Shown piece after piece: positions 45,513 to 54,378 of a stretch of DNA of 64,000 nucleotides. Origin of the DNA: Leptothrix cholodnii SP-6 (GTDB lineage: Bacteria > Pseudomonadota > Gammaproteobacteria > Burkholderiales > Burkholderiaceae_C); the NCBI RefSeq assembly GCF_000019785.1, contig NC_010524.1:4845404-4909403 (forward strand), in the 5' to 3' direction. Positions within the stretch are counted from its first letter, which is position 1; the number at the start of each line of letters is the position of its first letter. The position numbers were made by a program, and so were the translations under genes. The notes beneath the pieces are model-generated. The model saw only the letters and a program-made list of their open reading frames with translations. It made no database searches and had not been told where the DNA came from.

Positions 45513-45661
45513 GGGTTCACGGGTTGGCAAGTGCGCTGCGCCGGCTCGGGCAGGAAGAAGCTGACGCGGGTGTCGTGGCCGGCTTCGCCGTCGATGCGCA
45601 CGCCCAGGCCGGTGCCCGGTATGTTGCCCGACATGTCGGTGCGGAAGAAGCGCTCGCCGAC
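45506..45661 (-). pseudogene. Remnant of a second histidine kinase (HATPase end)
   Basis: The minus-strand frame encodes ERFFRTDMSGNIPGTGLGV, which is the ATP-lid segment of a kinase HATPase domain. It runs directly into RIDGEAGHDTRVSFFLP, the typical end of such a domain. The intervening helix (normally about 20 residues) is missing. No complete upstream part is found in any frame. This is therefore a decayed fragment, and its end overlaps the start of the intact kinase. Confidence 0.6.
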
Positions 45662-45922
45662 CCGCCCCGGATGTCGATCGCCTGGCGCATCAGCGGCAGG
45701 CCGCCGAAGTGACGGCACAGCGTGACCCTCCCGGCGATGTCGTCCGGGTGGTCGCCGCCCTGCTGGAAGCCGGCATCGGCCTGGGGCAGATCCGGCTCGG
45801 CACGCAGCCGTTCGGGCCTTTTCCCGCCCCCGCGTGACGACGAATTGGCGCTGCCCGCGTTTGTTACACGGGCCCGGTTATTGCAATTCCGCAGCGGCCC
45901 CTTCGTCATCCGGACACCGCCC
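45531..45922. other. Gene-poor gap before amtB
   Basis: The left part holds the kinase remnant. From about 45670 to 45922 I see no intact gene. No recognisable sigma-54 site lies before amtB, although nitrogen control would be expected. Confidence 0.5.
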
Positions 45923-47242
45923 ATGCGTTTCCCCTCCGCCGCGACCCGCGGCTGCCTTGCCGCCTCGGCCTGGCTTTCCTGCGCCAGCGCCGCCGCGCAG
46001 CCGGCCGCGCGGGGGCTGCAATCGGCCGCCGTCATCGACAGCGGCGACACCGCCTGGATGATGGCCGCCACCGCGCTGGTGCTGCTGATGAGCATCCCGG
46101 GCCTGGCGCTGTTCTATGCCGGCATGGTGCGCAAGAAGAACATCCTGGCGACGATGGCGCAGGTGCTGGCGGTGTGTGCGCTGGTCAGCCTGCTGTGGTT
46201 TGCGCTCGGCTACAGCCTGGCGTTCCGGCCCGGCTCGCCGTGGCTGGGCGACACCGCCGGCGCCTGGCTGGCCACGCTGCATTTCGACCAGGCGCGCGGC
46301 CAGCTGAGCGTGCACCCGCTGGCGCCGACGGTGCCCGAGTCGGTGTTCGTGATGTACCAGATGAGCTTCGCCATCATCACGCCCGCCCTGATCGTGGGCG
46401 CGTTCGCCGAGCGCATGCGTTTTGCCGCCCTGTTGTGGTTCATGGCGCTGTGGTCGCTGGCGGTCTACGCGCCGATCGCGCACTGGGTGTGGGCGCCGGG
46501 CGGCTGGCTGGGCGCGATCGGCGCGCTCGACTTCGCCGGCGGCACCGTCGTGCACCTGAACGCCGGCATGGCCGGGCTGGTGGCGGCCTGGATGCTGGGC
46601 CGGCGCATCGGCTACGGCGAGCTGGCGCTGACGCCGTCGAACCTGGGCTACACGATGGTCGGCGCGGCGCTGCTGTGGGTCGGCTGGATGGGCTTCAACG
46701 GCGGCTCGGCCTTTGCCGCCGACGGCCGCGCCGGCATGGCGATGCTGGCCACCCAGCTCGCCGCCGCCGCCGCCACGCTGAGCTGGATGCTGGCCGAGTG
46801 GCTGGTGCGCCGCACGCCCACGCTGCTGGGCCTGTGCAGCGGCGCCGTGGCCGGCCTGGTGGCGGTCACGCCGGCTTCGGGTTACGTGACACCCGCCTCG
46901 GCGGTGCTGATCGGCGCGGCGGCCGGTGTCGGCTGCTACTGGGGCGCGACCGGCCTCAAGCGCTGGCTCGGTGCCGACGACTCGCTCGACGTGTTCGGCG
47001 TGCACGCCGTCGGTGGCCTGATCGGCGCGCTGCTCACCGGCGTGCTGGCCGACCCGCGCATCGGCGGCGTGACCGGCTCGCTGCAGGCGCAGGCGGTGGC
47101 TGCGGGCGCCACGCTGCTCTACAGCGGCGTGGTCACGGCGGCGATCCTGTGGGCGGTCGACGCCGTGATCGGCCTGCGCGTCACGGCCCGCCAGGAACAC
47201 GCCGGGCTCGATCTCAGCCAGCACGGCGAGCGGGTCGAATGA
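45923..47242 (+). CDS. amtB: Ammonium transporter AmtB
   Basis: A 439-aa Amt/Mep/Rh channel. An N-terminal signal-like segment (ends SCASAAAQPA) precedes eleven predicted helices. The pore twin histidines are in TVVHLNAGMAG and FGVHAVGGL, and the GLALFYAGMVRKKN signature is intact. It conducts ammonium across the inner membrane. Unusually, no glnK gene is adjacent. A short unknown gene follows 30 bases later. Confidence 0.95.
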   Translation: MRFPSAATRGCLAASAWLSCASAAAQPAARGLQSAAVIDSGDTAWMMAATALVLLMSIPGLALFYAGMVRKKNILATMAQVLAVCALVSLLWFALGYSLAFRPGSPWLGDTAGAWLATLHFDQARGQLSVHPLAPTVPESVFVMYQMSFAIITPALIVGAFAERMRFAALLWFMALWSLAVYAPIAHWVWAPGGWLGAIGALDFAGGTVVHLNAGMAGLVAAWMLGRRIGYGELALTPSNLGYTMVGAALLWVGWMGFNGGSAFAADGRAGMAMLATQLAAAAATLSWMLAEWLVRRTPTLLGLCSGAVAGLVAVTPASGYVTPASAVLIGAAAGVGCYWGATGLKRWLGADDSLDVFGVHAVGGLIGALLTGVLADPRIGGVTGSLQAQAVAAGATLLYSGVVTAAILWAVDAVIGLRVTARQEHAGLDLSQHGERVE

Positions 47243-47272
47243 TCCCCACCTGATCGCCACGGAGGCCCGACC

Positions 47273-47554
47273 ATGCTCGACAGTGAAAAGCTCGCCATCG
47301 CCGCCCATCTGCACGTGGCGATGCGCCGCAAGGTGGGCCGCGTGACCGACGTCGAGTGGATGGTGCGCAGCGAGGACTACGCCCGCGAGATCATCCGCAT
47401 CGCGCTGGCCGAGCCCGAGCAGCCCGAGCTGCACAGCCTGGCGCAGCGCCTGCAGGCCGCGCTGCAGATCGCGCCGCGGTTGCGCCCGCCGCCGGTGGCC
47501 GCCGAGCCGCCGGCGCCCGAGTCGCCGGAGCGCTACGTCGGTAGACTGCGCTGA
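47273..47554 (+). CDS. Small hypothetical protein (93 aa)
   Basis: A cytoplasmic-looking protein with an N-terminal helical region (SEKLAIAAHLHVAMRRKVGR) and a Pro/Ala-rich C-terminus. I recognise no family. Its start has a GGAGG-like ribosome site, and its stop overlaps the MOSC gene start (TGATG), so it is probably real and translated with it. It may be co-transcribed with amtB. Confidence 0.7.
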   Translation: MLDSEKLAIAAHLHVAMRRKVGRVTDVEWMVRSEDYAREIIRIALAEPEQPELHSLAQRLQAALQIAPRLRPPPVAAEPPAPESPERYVGRLR

Positions 47555-48129
47555 TGCAGCTGCTCAGCCTCAACCTCGGCACCGTCCGCCCCCTGATGAT
47601 CGACGGGCGACGCATCATGACCGCGATCGGCAAGGCGCCGGTGGCCGGGCCGGTGGCGGTCGGCCGGCTGGGGCTGGCCGGCGACGAGCAGGCCGACCCG
47701 AGCGTGCACGGCGGGCTCGACAAGGCGATCTACGCCTGGCCGGGCGAGCACTACGCCTGGTGGCAGGCGCAGCGGCGCGAACGCGGTACGAGCCTATTCG
47801 ACGAGACCCTGCCGGCCGGCTTCGCGGGCGAGAACCTCACGCTGCAGGGGCTGGACGAACAGCAGGTGTGGGTGGGCGACGAGCTGCACTTTCCCGACTG
47901 CGTGCTGCGGGTCACGCAGCCGCGCGAGCCCTGCTTCAAGTTCAACGCCGTGATGGGCTACGCGCAGGCCGCCCGCGACATGGTCACCTCCGGGCGCAGC
48001 GGCTGGTATCTGGCGGTGCAGCAGCCCGGCACGCTCGAAGCCGGCCAGCCCTTCGAGCTGCGCGCGGGTTCACGCAGCGTGGGCATCGCGCAGGCGCTGG
48101 CCGGCAAACGCCACAAGCACCTGCGCTGA
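47554..48129 (+). CDS. MOSC-domain protein
   Basis: A 191-aa MOSC protein of the YiiM type: GLAGDEQADPSVHGGLDKAIY, GENLTLQGL and the conserved Cys in QPREPCFKFN. MOSC domains carry molybdenum-cofactor sulfur chemistry. YiiM-like proteins reduce N-hydroxylated compounds. The start overlaps the preceding stop. Confidence 0.9.
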   Translation: MQLLSLNLGTVRPLMIDGRRIMTAIGKAPVAGPVAVGRLGLAGDEQADPSVHGGLDKAIYAWPGEHYAWWQAQRRERGTSLFDETLPAGFAGENLTLQGLDEQQVWVGDELHFPDCVLRVTQPREPCFKFNAVMGYAQAARDMVTSGRSGWYLAVQQPGTLEAGQPFELRAGSRSVGIAQALAGKRHKHLR

Positions 48130-48169
48130 GCCGCCGACGGCCGCAGCGGGCCTGCGCTACCGTGCGGGC

Positions 48170-50149
48170 ATGAGCCTTTCCGACATCCGCTCGGCCCTCC
48201 GCGACGAGCTGGAGGCCACGCCCGAGCACTACGACTTCAAGGTGCTCGCCAGCGAGCGCGACGGCCATCTCTGGCGCGTCACGCTGCAGCCCGGCCACGC
48301 CTGGGCCGAGGGCCGGTACGCCGCGCAGCTGATGCTCGACGACTCGTTCGACGGCTCATCGGCCTGGTGGGGCGGCCCGCCCAAGGGCCACGCCAGCGTG
48401 CTGGCGATCGCGCCCGAGGACGACCAGATCATCCTGAAGGACGCCAGCGCGCCGCCGCCCGGCCCCGACCAGCTGATCCGCCTCTACCCGCCGCGTTTCC
48501 TCAACGCCCTGGCCGACTGCTGGCGCGACGACGACTGGGCCGGGCTCGCCTGGGCCAGCCTGCGTGACCTGGCCGCACCGAGCCCGGTCGCGACCGAGCG
48601 CCTGGACGGCGCCGCCTTCGGCTGGCTGCGCCCGGCGCAGCGCCAGGCGCTGCAGCTGGTCGGCCAGTCGAGCAGCTTTCTGTGGGGTCCGCCCGGCACC
48701 GGCAAGACCACCGCGCTGGGCGTGCTGCTGGCCGAGTACCTGCACGTCAACGCCGGCGCGCGCGTGCTGCTGCTGTCGACCACCAACCACGCGGTCGACC
48801 AGGCCGTGCTGGCGGTCGACAAGGCGCTGCAGCAGAAGCGCCGCGAGGGTCTGCGCGGCAGCGTCAAGCGGCTCGGCACGCGCTTCGTGGCGAGTGCCTA
48901 CCGCGGCCGCGAGCACCTGCTGCCGGTGTTCGATCCGGATCTGATCGCCCGCCTGTCACGCGCCGAAGCGGCGCGCCCGCCGACCTCCGATCTGCAGGCC
49001 TACAGCCGCTGGTCGGAGCGGGTCGAGGGCCTGCGGCTGCAGATGCGCGCCGAGTCGCTACGGGTGCTGCGCAGCGCCCGGCTGGCGGCGATGACGACCA
49101 CCCGCGCCGCCTTCACGCTCAAGACGCTGCGCGAGCTGCCGCCGTTCGACCTGGTGGTGTTCGACGAGGCCAGCCAGGTCAGCCTGGCGCACACGCTGGC
49201 GCTGATCCCGCTCGGCCGGGCGCGGCTGTTCGCGGGCGATCCGCAGCAGCTCGCGCCGGTGGTGCGCAGCGCCAGCCGCGAGGCGCGCCGCTGGCTCGGC
49301 CGCTCGCCGTTTGCCGAGAAACCGCGTGGCGGGCCGTCGGTCTGCCTGCTCGACGAGCAGTCGCGCATGGCCGCGTCGATCTGCGATCTGGTCAGCCACC
49401 TGTTCTACGACGGCGAGCTGCGCGTGGCCGCCGATGCGCGGGCCGACCCGGCGTGGCTGGCGACGCGTACGCGGCCGTTCGGCGGCATCGAGGCCGATCG
49501 GCACGTGCATGTCGAGACCGTGGCGCAGGACGGCGGCTGGTCGGCGGCACACCGCGGGCCGGTGCGGGTTGCGTCCGCCGAACACATCGCGCAACGGGTC
49601 GCGCAGGCGCTGGCGCAAGGCGAGCTGGCCGCGCACGAGCTGGTGCTGCTGACGCCGTTTCGGGCCCAGCGCGCGCTGATCCGCCAGCGGCTGGCGGCGC
49701 ACGGCGTGTTTCAGGTCAAGGTCAGCACGGTGCACCGCGCGCAGGGCAGCGAGGCGGCGGTGGTGATCTTCGACCCGGCCGACGGCGCGCAGCCGTTCCT
49801 GCGCACCGAGGAGGCCGGGCGGCTCATCAACGTGGCGCTCAGCCGGGCGCAGGCCAAGGTGGTGGTCTATCTGTCGGGCGCCGACGCGGCCAATCCGGTG
49901 CTGGCGCAGATCGTCAACCGGCTGCGGCTGGCCGGCGATGCGCGGCGCGCCACGCCGATCGGCGAGCTGGCGTTGCGCTCGGATTTCCCGGCTTGCGCGG
50001 TGGGCCTGCGGGTGGCGATCGGGCGCCATGCCGGCGAGGTGTCACGCGCCTCGCCCGATGGCCGGCAACTGTGGATGGTCAACGAGGCGAGTGGCGCCGA
50101 ACAGCTGTTCGACGCGGCCTTCCTGCGCCGCAAGGCGGCTGGCGCCTAG
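48170..50149 (+). CDS. Superfamily 1 helicase with AAA_11/AAA_12 domains
   Basis: A 659-aa protein. After a 150-residue N-terminal region of unknown fold come Walker A GPPGTGKTT (173-181), motif Ia TTNHAVDQAV, Walker B VVFDEASQ, motif III GDPQQLAPVV, and C-terminal motifs STVHRAQGSEA and INVALSRAQAK. This is the DNA2/UPF1-like SF1B helicase pattern. It could act in RNA/DNA repair or in defence, but no nuclease or partner gene is adjacent. The end overlaps the esterase gene on the other strand. Confidence 0.9.
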   Translation: MSLSDIRSALRDELEATPEHYDFKVLASERDGHLWRVTLQPGHAWAEGRYAAQLMLDDSFDGSSAWWGGPPKGHASVLAIAPEDDQIILKDASAPPPGPDQLIRLYPPRFLNALADCWRDDDWAGLAWASLRDLAAPSPVATERLDGAAFGWLRPAQRQALQLVGQSSSFLWGPPGTGKTTALGVLLAEYLHVNAGARVLLLSTTNHAVDQAVLAVDKALQQKRREGLRGSVKRLGTRFVASAYRGREHLLPVFDPDLIARLSRAEAARPPTSDLQAYSRWSERVEGLRLQMRAESLRVLRSARLAAMTTTRAAFTLKTLRELPPFDLVVFDEASQVSLAHTLALIPLGRARLFAGDPQQLAPVVRSASREARRWLGRSPFAEKPRGGPSVCLLDEQSRMAASICDLVSHLFYDGELRVAADARADPAWLATRTRPFGGIEADRHVHVETVAQDGGWSAAHRGPVRVASAEHIAQRVAQALAQGELAAHELVLLTPFRAQRALIRQRLAAHGVFQVKVSTVHRAQGSEAAVVIFDPADGAQPFLRTEEAGRLINVALSRAQAKVVVYLSGADAANPVLAQIVNRLRLAGDARRATPIGELALRSDFPACAVGLRVAIGRHAGEVSRASPDGRQLWMVNEASGAEQLFDAAFLRRKAAGA

Positions 50150-50808
50150 GCCAGCACCTTCAGCAGCCAGCGGTTCAGGTCGTCGATCTCTTCTTCGCAG
50201 ACCGAGTGTTCCATCGGGTACTCGCGCCAGTCGATGGCGTAGCCGAGCGCGGCCAGCGTGGCGCATGAGGCCAGGCCGCGGTCGATCGTCACGATCGGGT
50301 CGAAGCGGCCGTGCGCCATGAAGATCTGCACGTCCTGGTTGGCGGCACTGCGTTCGGCGGCGGTGCGGGCCGCCAGCGGCAGGTAGCCCGACAGGCAGGC
50401 CAGTCCGGCCAGACGCTGCGGCGCGCGCAGGCCCGCCAGCAGGGTCATCGCGCAGCCTTGCGAGAAGCCCATCAGCACGGTGCGCTGCGGCGCGATGCCG
50501 AGCGCGGCCTCGCGGTCGAGCAGCGCCTGCACGTCGGCCAGCGAGGCGCGCAGGCCGGCTTCGTCCTCGCGGCGCACCAGGTCGGCGTTGAAGATGTCGT
50601 ACCAGGCGCGCATCTGATAGCCGCCGTTGACCGTGACCGGGCGCACCGGCGCGTCGGGGAACACGAATCGCACGTCGCCGATCGCCGACAGGTCGAGCTG
50701 TTCGGCGATCGGCACGAAGTCGGAGCCGTCGGCGCCCAGGCCGTGCAGCACCACGATGCTGGCCACCGGGTTGGGGCCGGACTGGAGTTCAAGGGTTTCG
50801 AGAGCCAT
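50146..50808 (-). CDS. Phospholipase/carboxylesterase-type hydrolase
   Basis: A 220-aa alpha/beta hydrolase of the acyl-protein-thioesterase/carboxylesterase family: LHGLGADGSDF, nucleophile Ser116 in GFSQGC, Asp in HGRFDPIV, His in MEHSV. It hydrolyses short esters. The ATG at 50808 is chosen because the fold's first strand follows directly. It is convergent with the helicase gene, overlapping it by four bases. Confidence 0.93.
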   Translation of the reverse strand: MALETLELQSGPNPVASIVVLHGLGADGSDFVPIAEQLDLSAIGDVRFVFPDAPVRPVTVNGGYQMRAWYDIFNADLVRREDEAGLRASLADVQALLDREAALGIAPQRTVLMGFSQGCAMTLLAGLRAPQRLAGLACLSGYLPLAARTAAERSAANQDVQIFMAHGRFDPIVTIDRGLASCATLAALGYAIDWREYPMEHSVCEEEIDDLNRWLLKVLA

Positions 50809-50900
50809 GCGCTCAGGATAGCGGCTGAGCCGGCTGCGGCCTACCATTCCACGAGGCAGGCACCGCCTCGCTTTCTACGATCAAACAGGAGAAACACATC

Positions 50901-51593
50901 ATGGGAACCACCGTCACCTTCCAGCGCCCCGACGGGCAATCCGTGTCGGGTTATCTGGCCGAACCCGCCCACCTCGCCGGCGCGCCGGCGGTGGTGGTGA
51001 TCCAGGAGTGGTGGGGCCTGAACGACCAGATCCGCGGCGTCGCCGACCGGCTGGCACAGGCCGGCTACATCGCGCTGGTGCCCGACCTCTACCGCGGCAA
51101 GTCGACCGTCGAGGCCGAGGAGGCGCATCACCTGATGAGCGGCCTGAACTTCGGCGACGCCGCCTCGCAGGACGTGCGCGGCGCGGTGCAGTACCTCAAG
51201 GGCCGCGCGGTCAAGGTCGGCGTCACCGGCTTCTGCATGGGCGGCGCGCTGACGCTGCTGGCCCTGGCCAACGTGCCCGAGCTCGACGCCGGCGTGGTCT
51301 GGTACGGCTGCCCGCCGCTCGAATACATCGACGCCAGCAAGATCAAGGTGCCGGTGCAGGGCCACTGGGCCACGCAGGACCAGTTCTTCAAGATCGAGAC
51401 CGTCGACGCCCTGCAGGCCCAGCTGACCGAAGCCGGCGTCAGCACCGACTTCCACCGCTACCTGGCGCACCACGCGTTCGCCAACGAGACCGCGGTCGGC
51501 CCCGGCCGCATCCCCGCCACGCAGTACGACGCGGTGTGGGCGCAGCAGGCGTGGGATCGCACGCTGCGCTTCTTCGGCCGCACGCTGGGCTGA
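50901..51593 (+). CDS. Dienelactone hydrolase family protein
   Basis: A 230-aa hydrolase with nucleophile Cys112 in GFCMGG, Glu36 in VIQEWWG and a C-terminal His in LAHHAFAN, the cysteine-based triad of dienelactone hydrolase. No chlorocatechol genes are nearby, so a general lactonase or esterase role is more likely. A good AGGAG ribosome site precedes the ATG. Confidence 0.92.
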   Translation: MGTTVTFQRPDGQSVSGYLAEPAHLAGAPAVVVIQEWWGLNDQIRGVADRLAQAGYIALVPDLYRGKSTVEAEEAHHLMSGLNFGDAASQDVRGAVQYLKGRAVKVGVTGFCMGGALTLLALANVPELDAGVVWYGCPPLEYIDASKIKVPVQGHWATQDQFFKIETVDALQAQLTEAGVSTDFHRYLAHHAFANETAVGPGRIPATQYDAVWAQQAWDRTLRFFGRTLG

Positions 51594-51621
51594 ACGGCGA
51601 CGCCGTCGCCGGCCGTCAGGC

Positions 51622-52623
51622 TCAGTTGGCGGTTTCGCTCAGGCGCCGGCCGAGCGACACGCCGTAGGCGGCCGCGCGGGCGTTGAGCACCGGGTCGGCC
51701 GAGGGCTTGATGCCCTTGGGCGTGATCAGCGGGTTGAAGGTGATGCGGTCGCAGTCGCCGCCGGCCATCGCCTCGACCTTGTCGATCACCAGCCGGCCGG
51801 CGCTCACGAGCTTGCGGCTGTCGGGCCAGGCCTGGGTCGGGTCGAGCAGGTTGTCGCCCGGCTCGGCGAGCTGCAGCTTGAACTCGAAACCGACCGGCGC
51901 CTTGGCCACGCGCGCGCGCAGTTCGTCGGCCAGGAAGTCGTTGGGCAGGTCTTTCAGCTGTTCTTCGCTCAGGCCCAGCACGCCGGCCTCGGGCACGAAC
52001 TGCCAGCGCACGAAGCGGCTCTGGCCGCGGGCGTCGTTCAGCTCGAAGGCGTTGACACCCCAGTAGTTGAGCGCGCCATAGCTGGCCGGCACCGGCTGCT
52101 TGGCGACGTAGGCGCCTTGCAGCAGCGTTTCGGGGTGGGCCTCGTTGAAGGCCTTGAGCTTTTCCGGGTCGGGCTTGCCGGTGGCCGGGTCGGCGCTGCG
52201 CACCTTGACGAAGGTGACGAAGTCTTCCGGCGACTTGACGAAGAAGATCGGCGCGGAGATGTTGGCCATCTGCCAGACCTCGCCGTTGGCAGCCGTGAAG
52301 CTCAAGGCCAGGCCGCGCACCGACTTGGCCTTGTCCGTGCCCTTGGGATTGCCGCCGCCGACCGAAAAGCGCGCGATCACCGGCACCTTGTCGCCGTTGA
52401 AGACCGAGGCGCTGGTGAGCGCGCGGGCGTCTGCATGGCCGGTGAAATGACCGCTGGCGCACAGGCCCTTGGCGCCGGAGCGGCGCGCGGTCGGCTGCTT
52501 GCCGGCCAGGCCTTCGAGCGCGTTGACCTGCTGCTCGGCGAGCGATGCCTGCGCCTGCGCGGCCATCGGCAGCGCCAACGCACCCAGACTGGCCACGGCA
52601 GTGGCGATGATCAGCTTGTTCAT
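51622..52623 (-). CDS. Periplasmic catalase-related peroxidase (SrpA-like)
   Basis: A 333-aa protein with a signal peptide (MNKLIIATAVASLG...AAQAQA, cleavage near residue 24). It has a small catalase fold: distal His region in ASGHFTGHA, Asn in ANISAPIFFV, and the proximal heme Tyr in ARAAAYGVSLGRR. Such minimal catalases of about 330 residues act as organic-peroxide-dependent peroxidases in the periplasm. ATG 52623 is chosen because it starts the signal peptide. Its 3' end faces the dienelactone hydrolase gene. Confidence 0.9.
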   Translation of the reverse strand: MNKLIIATAVASLGALALPMAAQAQASLAEQQVNALEGLAGKQPTARRSGAKGLCASGHFTGHADARALTSASVFNGDKVPVIARFSVGGGNPKGTDKAKSVRGLALSFTAANGEVWQMANISAPIFFVKSPEDFVTFVKVRSADPATGKPDPEKLKAFNEAHPETLLQGAYVAKQPVPASYGALNYWGVNAFELNDARGQSRFVRWQFVPEAGVLGLSEEQLKDLPNDFLADELRARVAKAPVGFEFKLQLAEPGDNLLDPTQAWPDSRKLVSAGRLVIDKVEAMAGGDCDRITFNPLITPKGIKPSADPVLNARAAAYGVSLGRRLSETAN

Positions 52624-52739
52624 GGAGATGACCTTGATGTGGAGGTGATGGGGGGTGAACGCCCGGCCCTTGCCGGCCGCCACGTGGGGTGAGTCGCCGC
52701 GGCGGCGCAGTTCTTACAGCTGGCGCTGAAAAACGTGCG

Positions 52740-53075
52740 TCATCGATGTGCAATCAAGGTCGGGCCGGATGCTGCCGGGCGGGTGTCCACATGGCCGTCA
52801 TGCACCGGCACCAGTTCGCGGCTGAGCAGCAGGCTGGCGGGTGTGACGGGCCAGCACCTCACGCACGAAACGCGAGCAGAACTGGCGCCGGGAATGCAGG
52901 TTGAAGCCGGTGTCGTAGAACACGCCGACGTGGTTGGTCCACGAACCCGTCGCATCGGCCACTTCGCGAAACGGTCTGGCCGTGACCCGGATGAAGACCA
53001 CATCGCCGACGGCGAGCCGCGGGGCCAGCGCGGTGAGTGGCAGCGCTGCCGTGGTTTCGGCTGCGCATGAGGGGT
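52740..53075 (-). pseudogene. Decayed YebB-like permuted papain-like gene
   Basis: One minus-strand frame encodes GDVVFIRV, then SWTNHVGVFYDTGFNL, followed at once by FCSRFVREVL. These are the N-terminal His block and the late Cys block of YebB/YiiX-type permuted NlpC/P60 proteins, but the region between them is missing. A neighbouring frame continues VTPASLLLSRELVPVHDGH, which looks like the family's C-terminus. At least one deletion and one frameshift are needed, and no proper start codon is present. It is the only gene-like content between the catalase and expansin genes. Confidence 0.55.
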
Positions 53076-53194
53076 CTCCGGAGGGTTGGCGGGCCGGAGC
53101 ATGCGTGCGGATTTCGACGTGCGGTGGCTGCGTGTCGCCAGGCGCGTCGGTCGGCCGGTGGGGTATCGGATGGCGGTACCCGCGGGCCGAGCGC

Positions 53195-53926
53195 CTACTG
53201 AAACTGCCCCGTCCCATCCACCACCAGCCCACCTTGCGGCTGCGGCAGCCTGTCGATCAGCGCCACGCCGGTGCTCGACGTGACGCGCACCTGCAGCGCG
53301 CCGGCCCCGATCGCGACCGGGTGGACGAAATAGTTGTAGTCGGTGCGCGGCACGGCGATCCAGTTGCCGGTGCCGTCGGGCTGGATTTCGAGCCGGGCGA
53401 TCGGCACCGGGTGGTTGCGCACCTGGATTGCCGTCCAGTAGCGCGTGCTGCCTTCCTTGTAGCGGTACTGGACCGGGCCGCTGACGGCGCCCGTCACCAC
53501 CTGCCATGTGATCGGCACGCGCCCGGCCACCGGTTCGGCGATGCGGGCGAAGGCCTCGGCGCTCAGGTCGACGTCGCCGGGGGCGCATTCAGGGCATTCG
53601 TCGACGATGCGTACGGTGACCGTGCCGAGCGGGCCGGTGACGCGCACGTGTTCGCCACAGGCGGCGCTGCCGGCGTAGTCGGTGTGATTCATGGCCGCCA
53701 CCATCCGATCGGCACTGGCGTCGTAGCTGCACGCCCCCGCGCCGGTGGCGGCGTAGTAGGTGCCTTCGCCCTGGCGCGTGGCGCCCAGCGTGGCGCCGGT
53801 GCCGCCGCCGTCCGTGTCGACGGTCGGGCTGGCTGCGGCCAGAGGGCTGCCGCCACCGCAGGCCGCGAGGCCGGCGAGCGTGCAGAGGCAGGCGAGGCGC
53901 TTGAGCGCGGATTCGAGATCGAGCAT
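53195..53926 (-). CDS. Bacterial expansin-like lipoprotein
   Basis: A 243-aa protein. A lipoprotein signal with lipobox LAAC (Cys23) is followed by a Gly/Thr-rich linker. Domain 1 is a double-psi beta-barrel (GEGTYYAATGAGACSY, then RIVDECPECAPGDVDLS). In it, Asp109 and Asp120 match the Asp71 and Asp82 of Bacillus EXLX1. Domain 2 (from about residue 145) resembles the CBM63 module (VQYRYKEGS, YWTAIQVRNH). Expansins loosen cellulose/pectin networks without hydrolysis. A 12-bp inverted repeat lies about 95 bases upstream. RlpA is the main alternative, but the D2 module argues for expansin. Confidence 0.8.
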   Translation of the reverse strand: MLDLESALKRLACLCTLAGLAACGGGSPLAAASPTVDTDGGGTGATLGATRQGEGTYYAATGAGACSYDASADRMVAAMNHTDYAGSAACGEHVRVTGPLGTVTVRIVDECPECAPGDVDLSAEAFARIAEPVAGRVPITWQVVTGAVSGPVQYRYKEGSTRYWTAIQVRNHPVPIARLEIQPDGTGNWIAVPRTDYNYFVHPVAIGAGALQVRVTSSTGVALIDRLPQPQGGLVVDGTGQFQ

Positions 53927-54378
53927 GCGGTGCGGGAAGCGGCGGGGATGGCGGCGCATTCTGTTGGGCGCCCAGCGCGCTGGCTGTGTGCAGACGTAAG
54001 GCGCCACACGAATGGGGGCCGCTGTCTTTGAACTGGTTCAAAGACAGGTGCGGTGCCGGCCGGCAATATGTCGCCAGCCGTGACGACGGGTTTCGAGCCG
54101 CCCGGTCGACTCCGGATTGACCCTCAATCCTGCAAAAAGTTTGTGGCGATGGCCGGGGAGCCGTGCCGCTCGCCGATACTTCGCCCGGCGCAGCTCTCGG
54201 ACTGCGCCTAAGCCGGGACAACCCTGTGGATGGACGGGTACCGGCCGAGTGACAGCCCGTCGTAATCGGTGTCTCATACGATCAGGGCATCGCTCGGCAG
54301 GGTGCCGATGCCACTACCTTGCCACCAGATACGGACACGGAGCGCGGGCCGGTCGGGCCTGCCCCACGACAGTTGACT
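53927..54378. promoter_or_regulatory. Divergent region between expansin and nitronate monooxygenase genes
   Basis: It contains the 54022-54047 inverted repeat near the expansin side. The remainder (54050-54378) shows no gene that I can support, and no clear promoter boxes. Confidence 0.5.
54022..54047. promoter_or_regulatory. Perfect 12-bp inverted repeat, probable operator
   Basis: CTGTCTTTGAAC is followed by TG and then its exact reverse complement. A two-base centre is too tight for a stable RNA loop and no T-run follows, so a dimeric DNA-binding protein is a better explanation than a terminator. It lies about 95 bases upstream of the expansin start and 332 before the monooxygenase gene. 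Confidence 0.6.

Noticed and set aside
41280..45725. Open frame of about 1480 codons across the SDR, radical SAM and kinase genes
   Set aside because: It crosses three well-supported genes on both strands. Its length reflects scarcity of stop codons at about 70% GC.
51596..51611. GGCGAC/GTCGCC hairpin between the dienelactone hydrolase and catalase genes as a terminator
   Set aside because: Only six base pairs, a three-base loop and no T-run on either strand. Such repeats are common by chance in this GC range.
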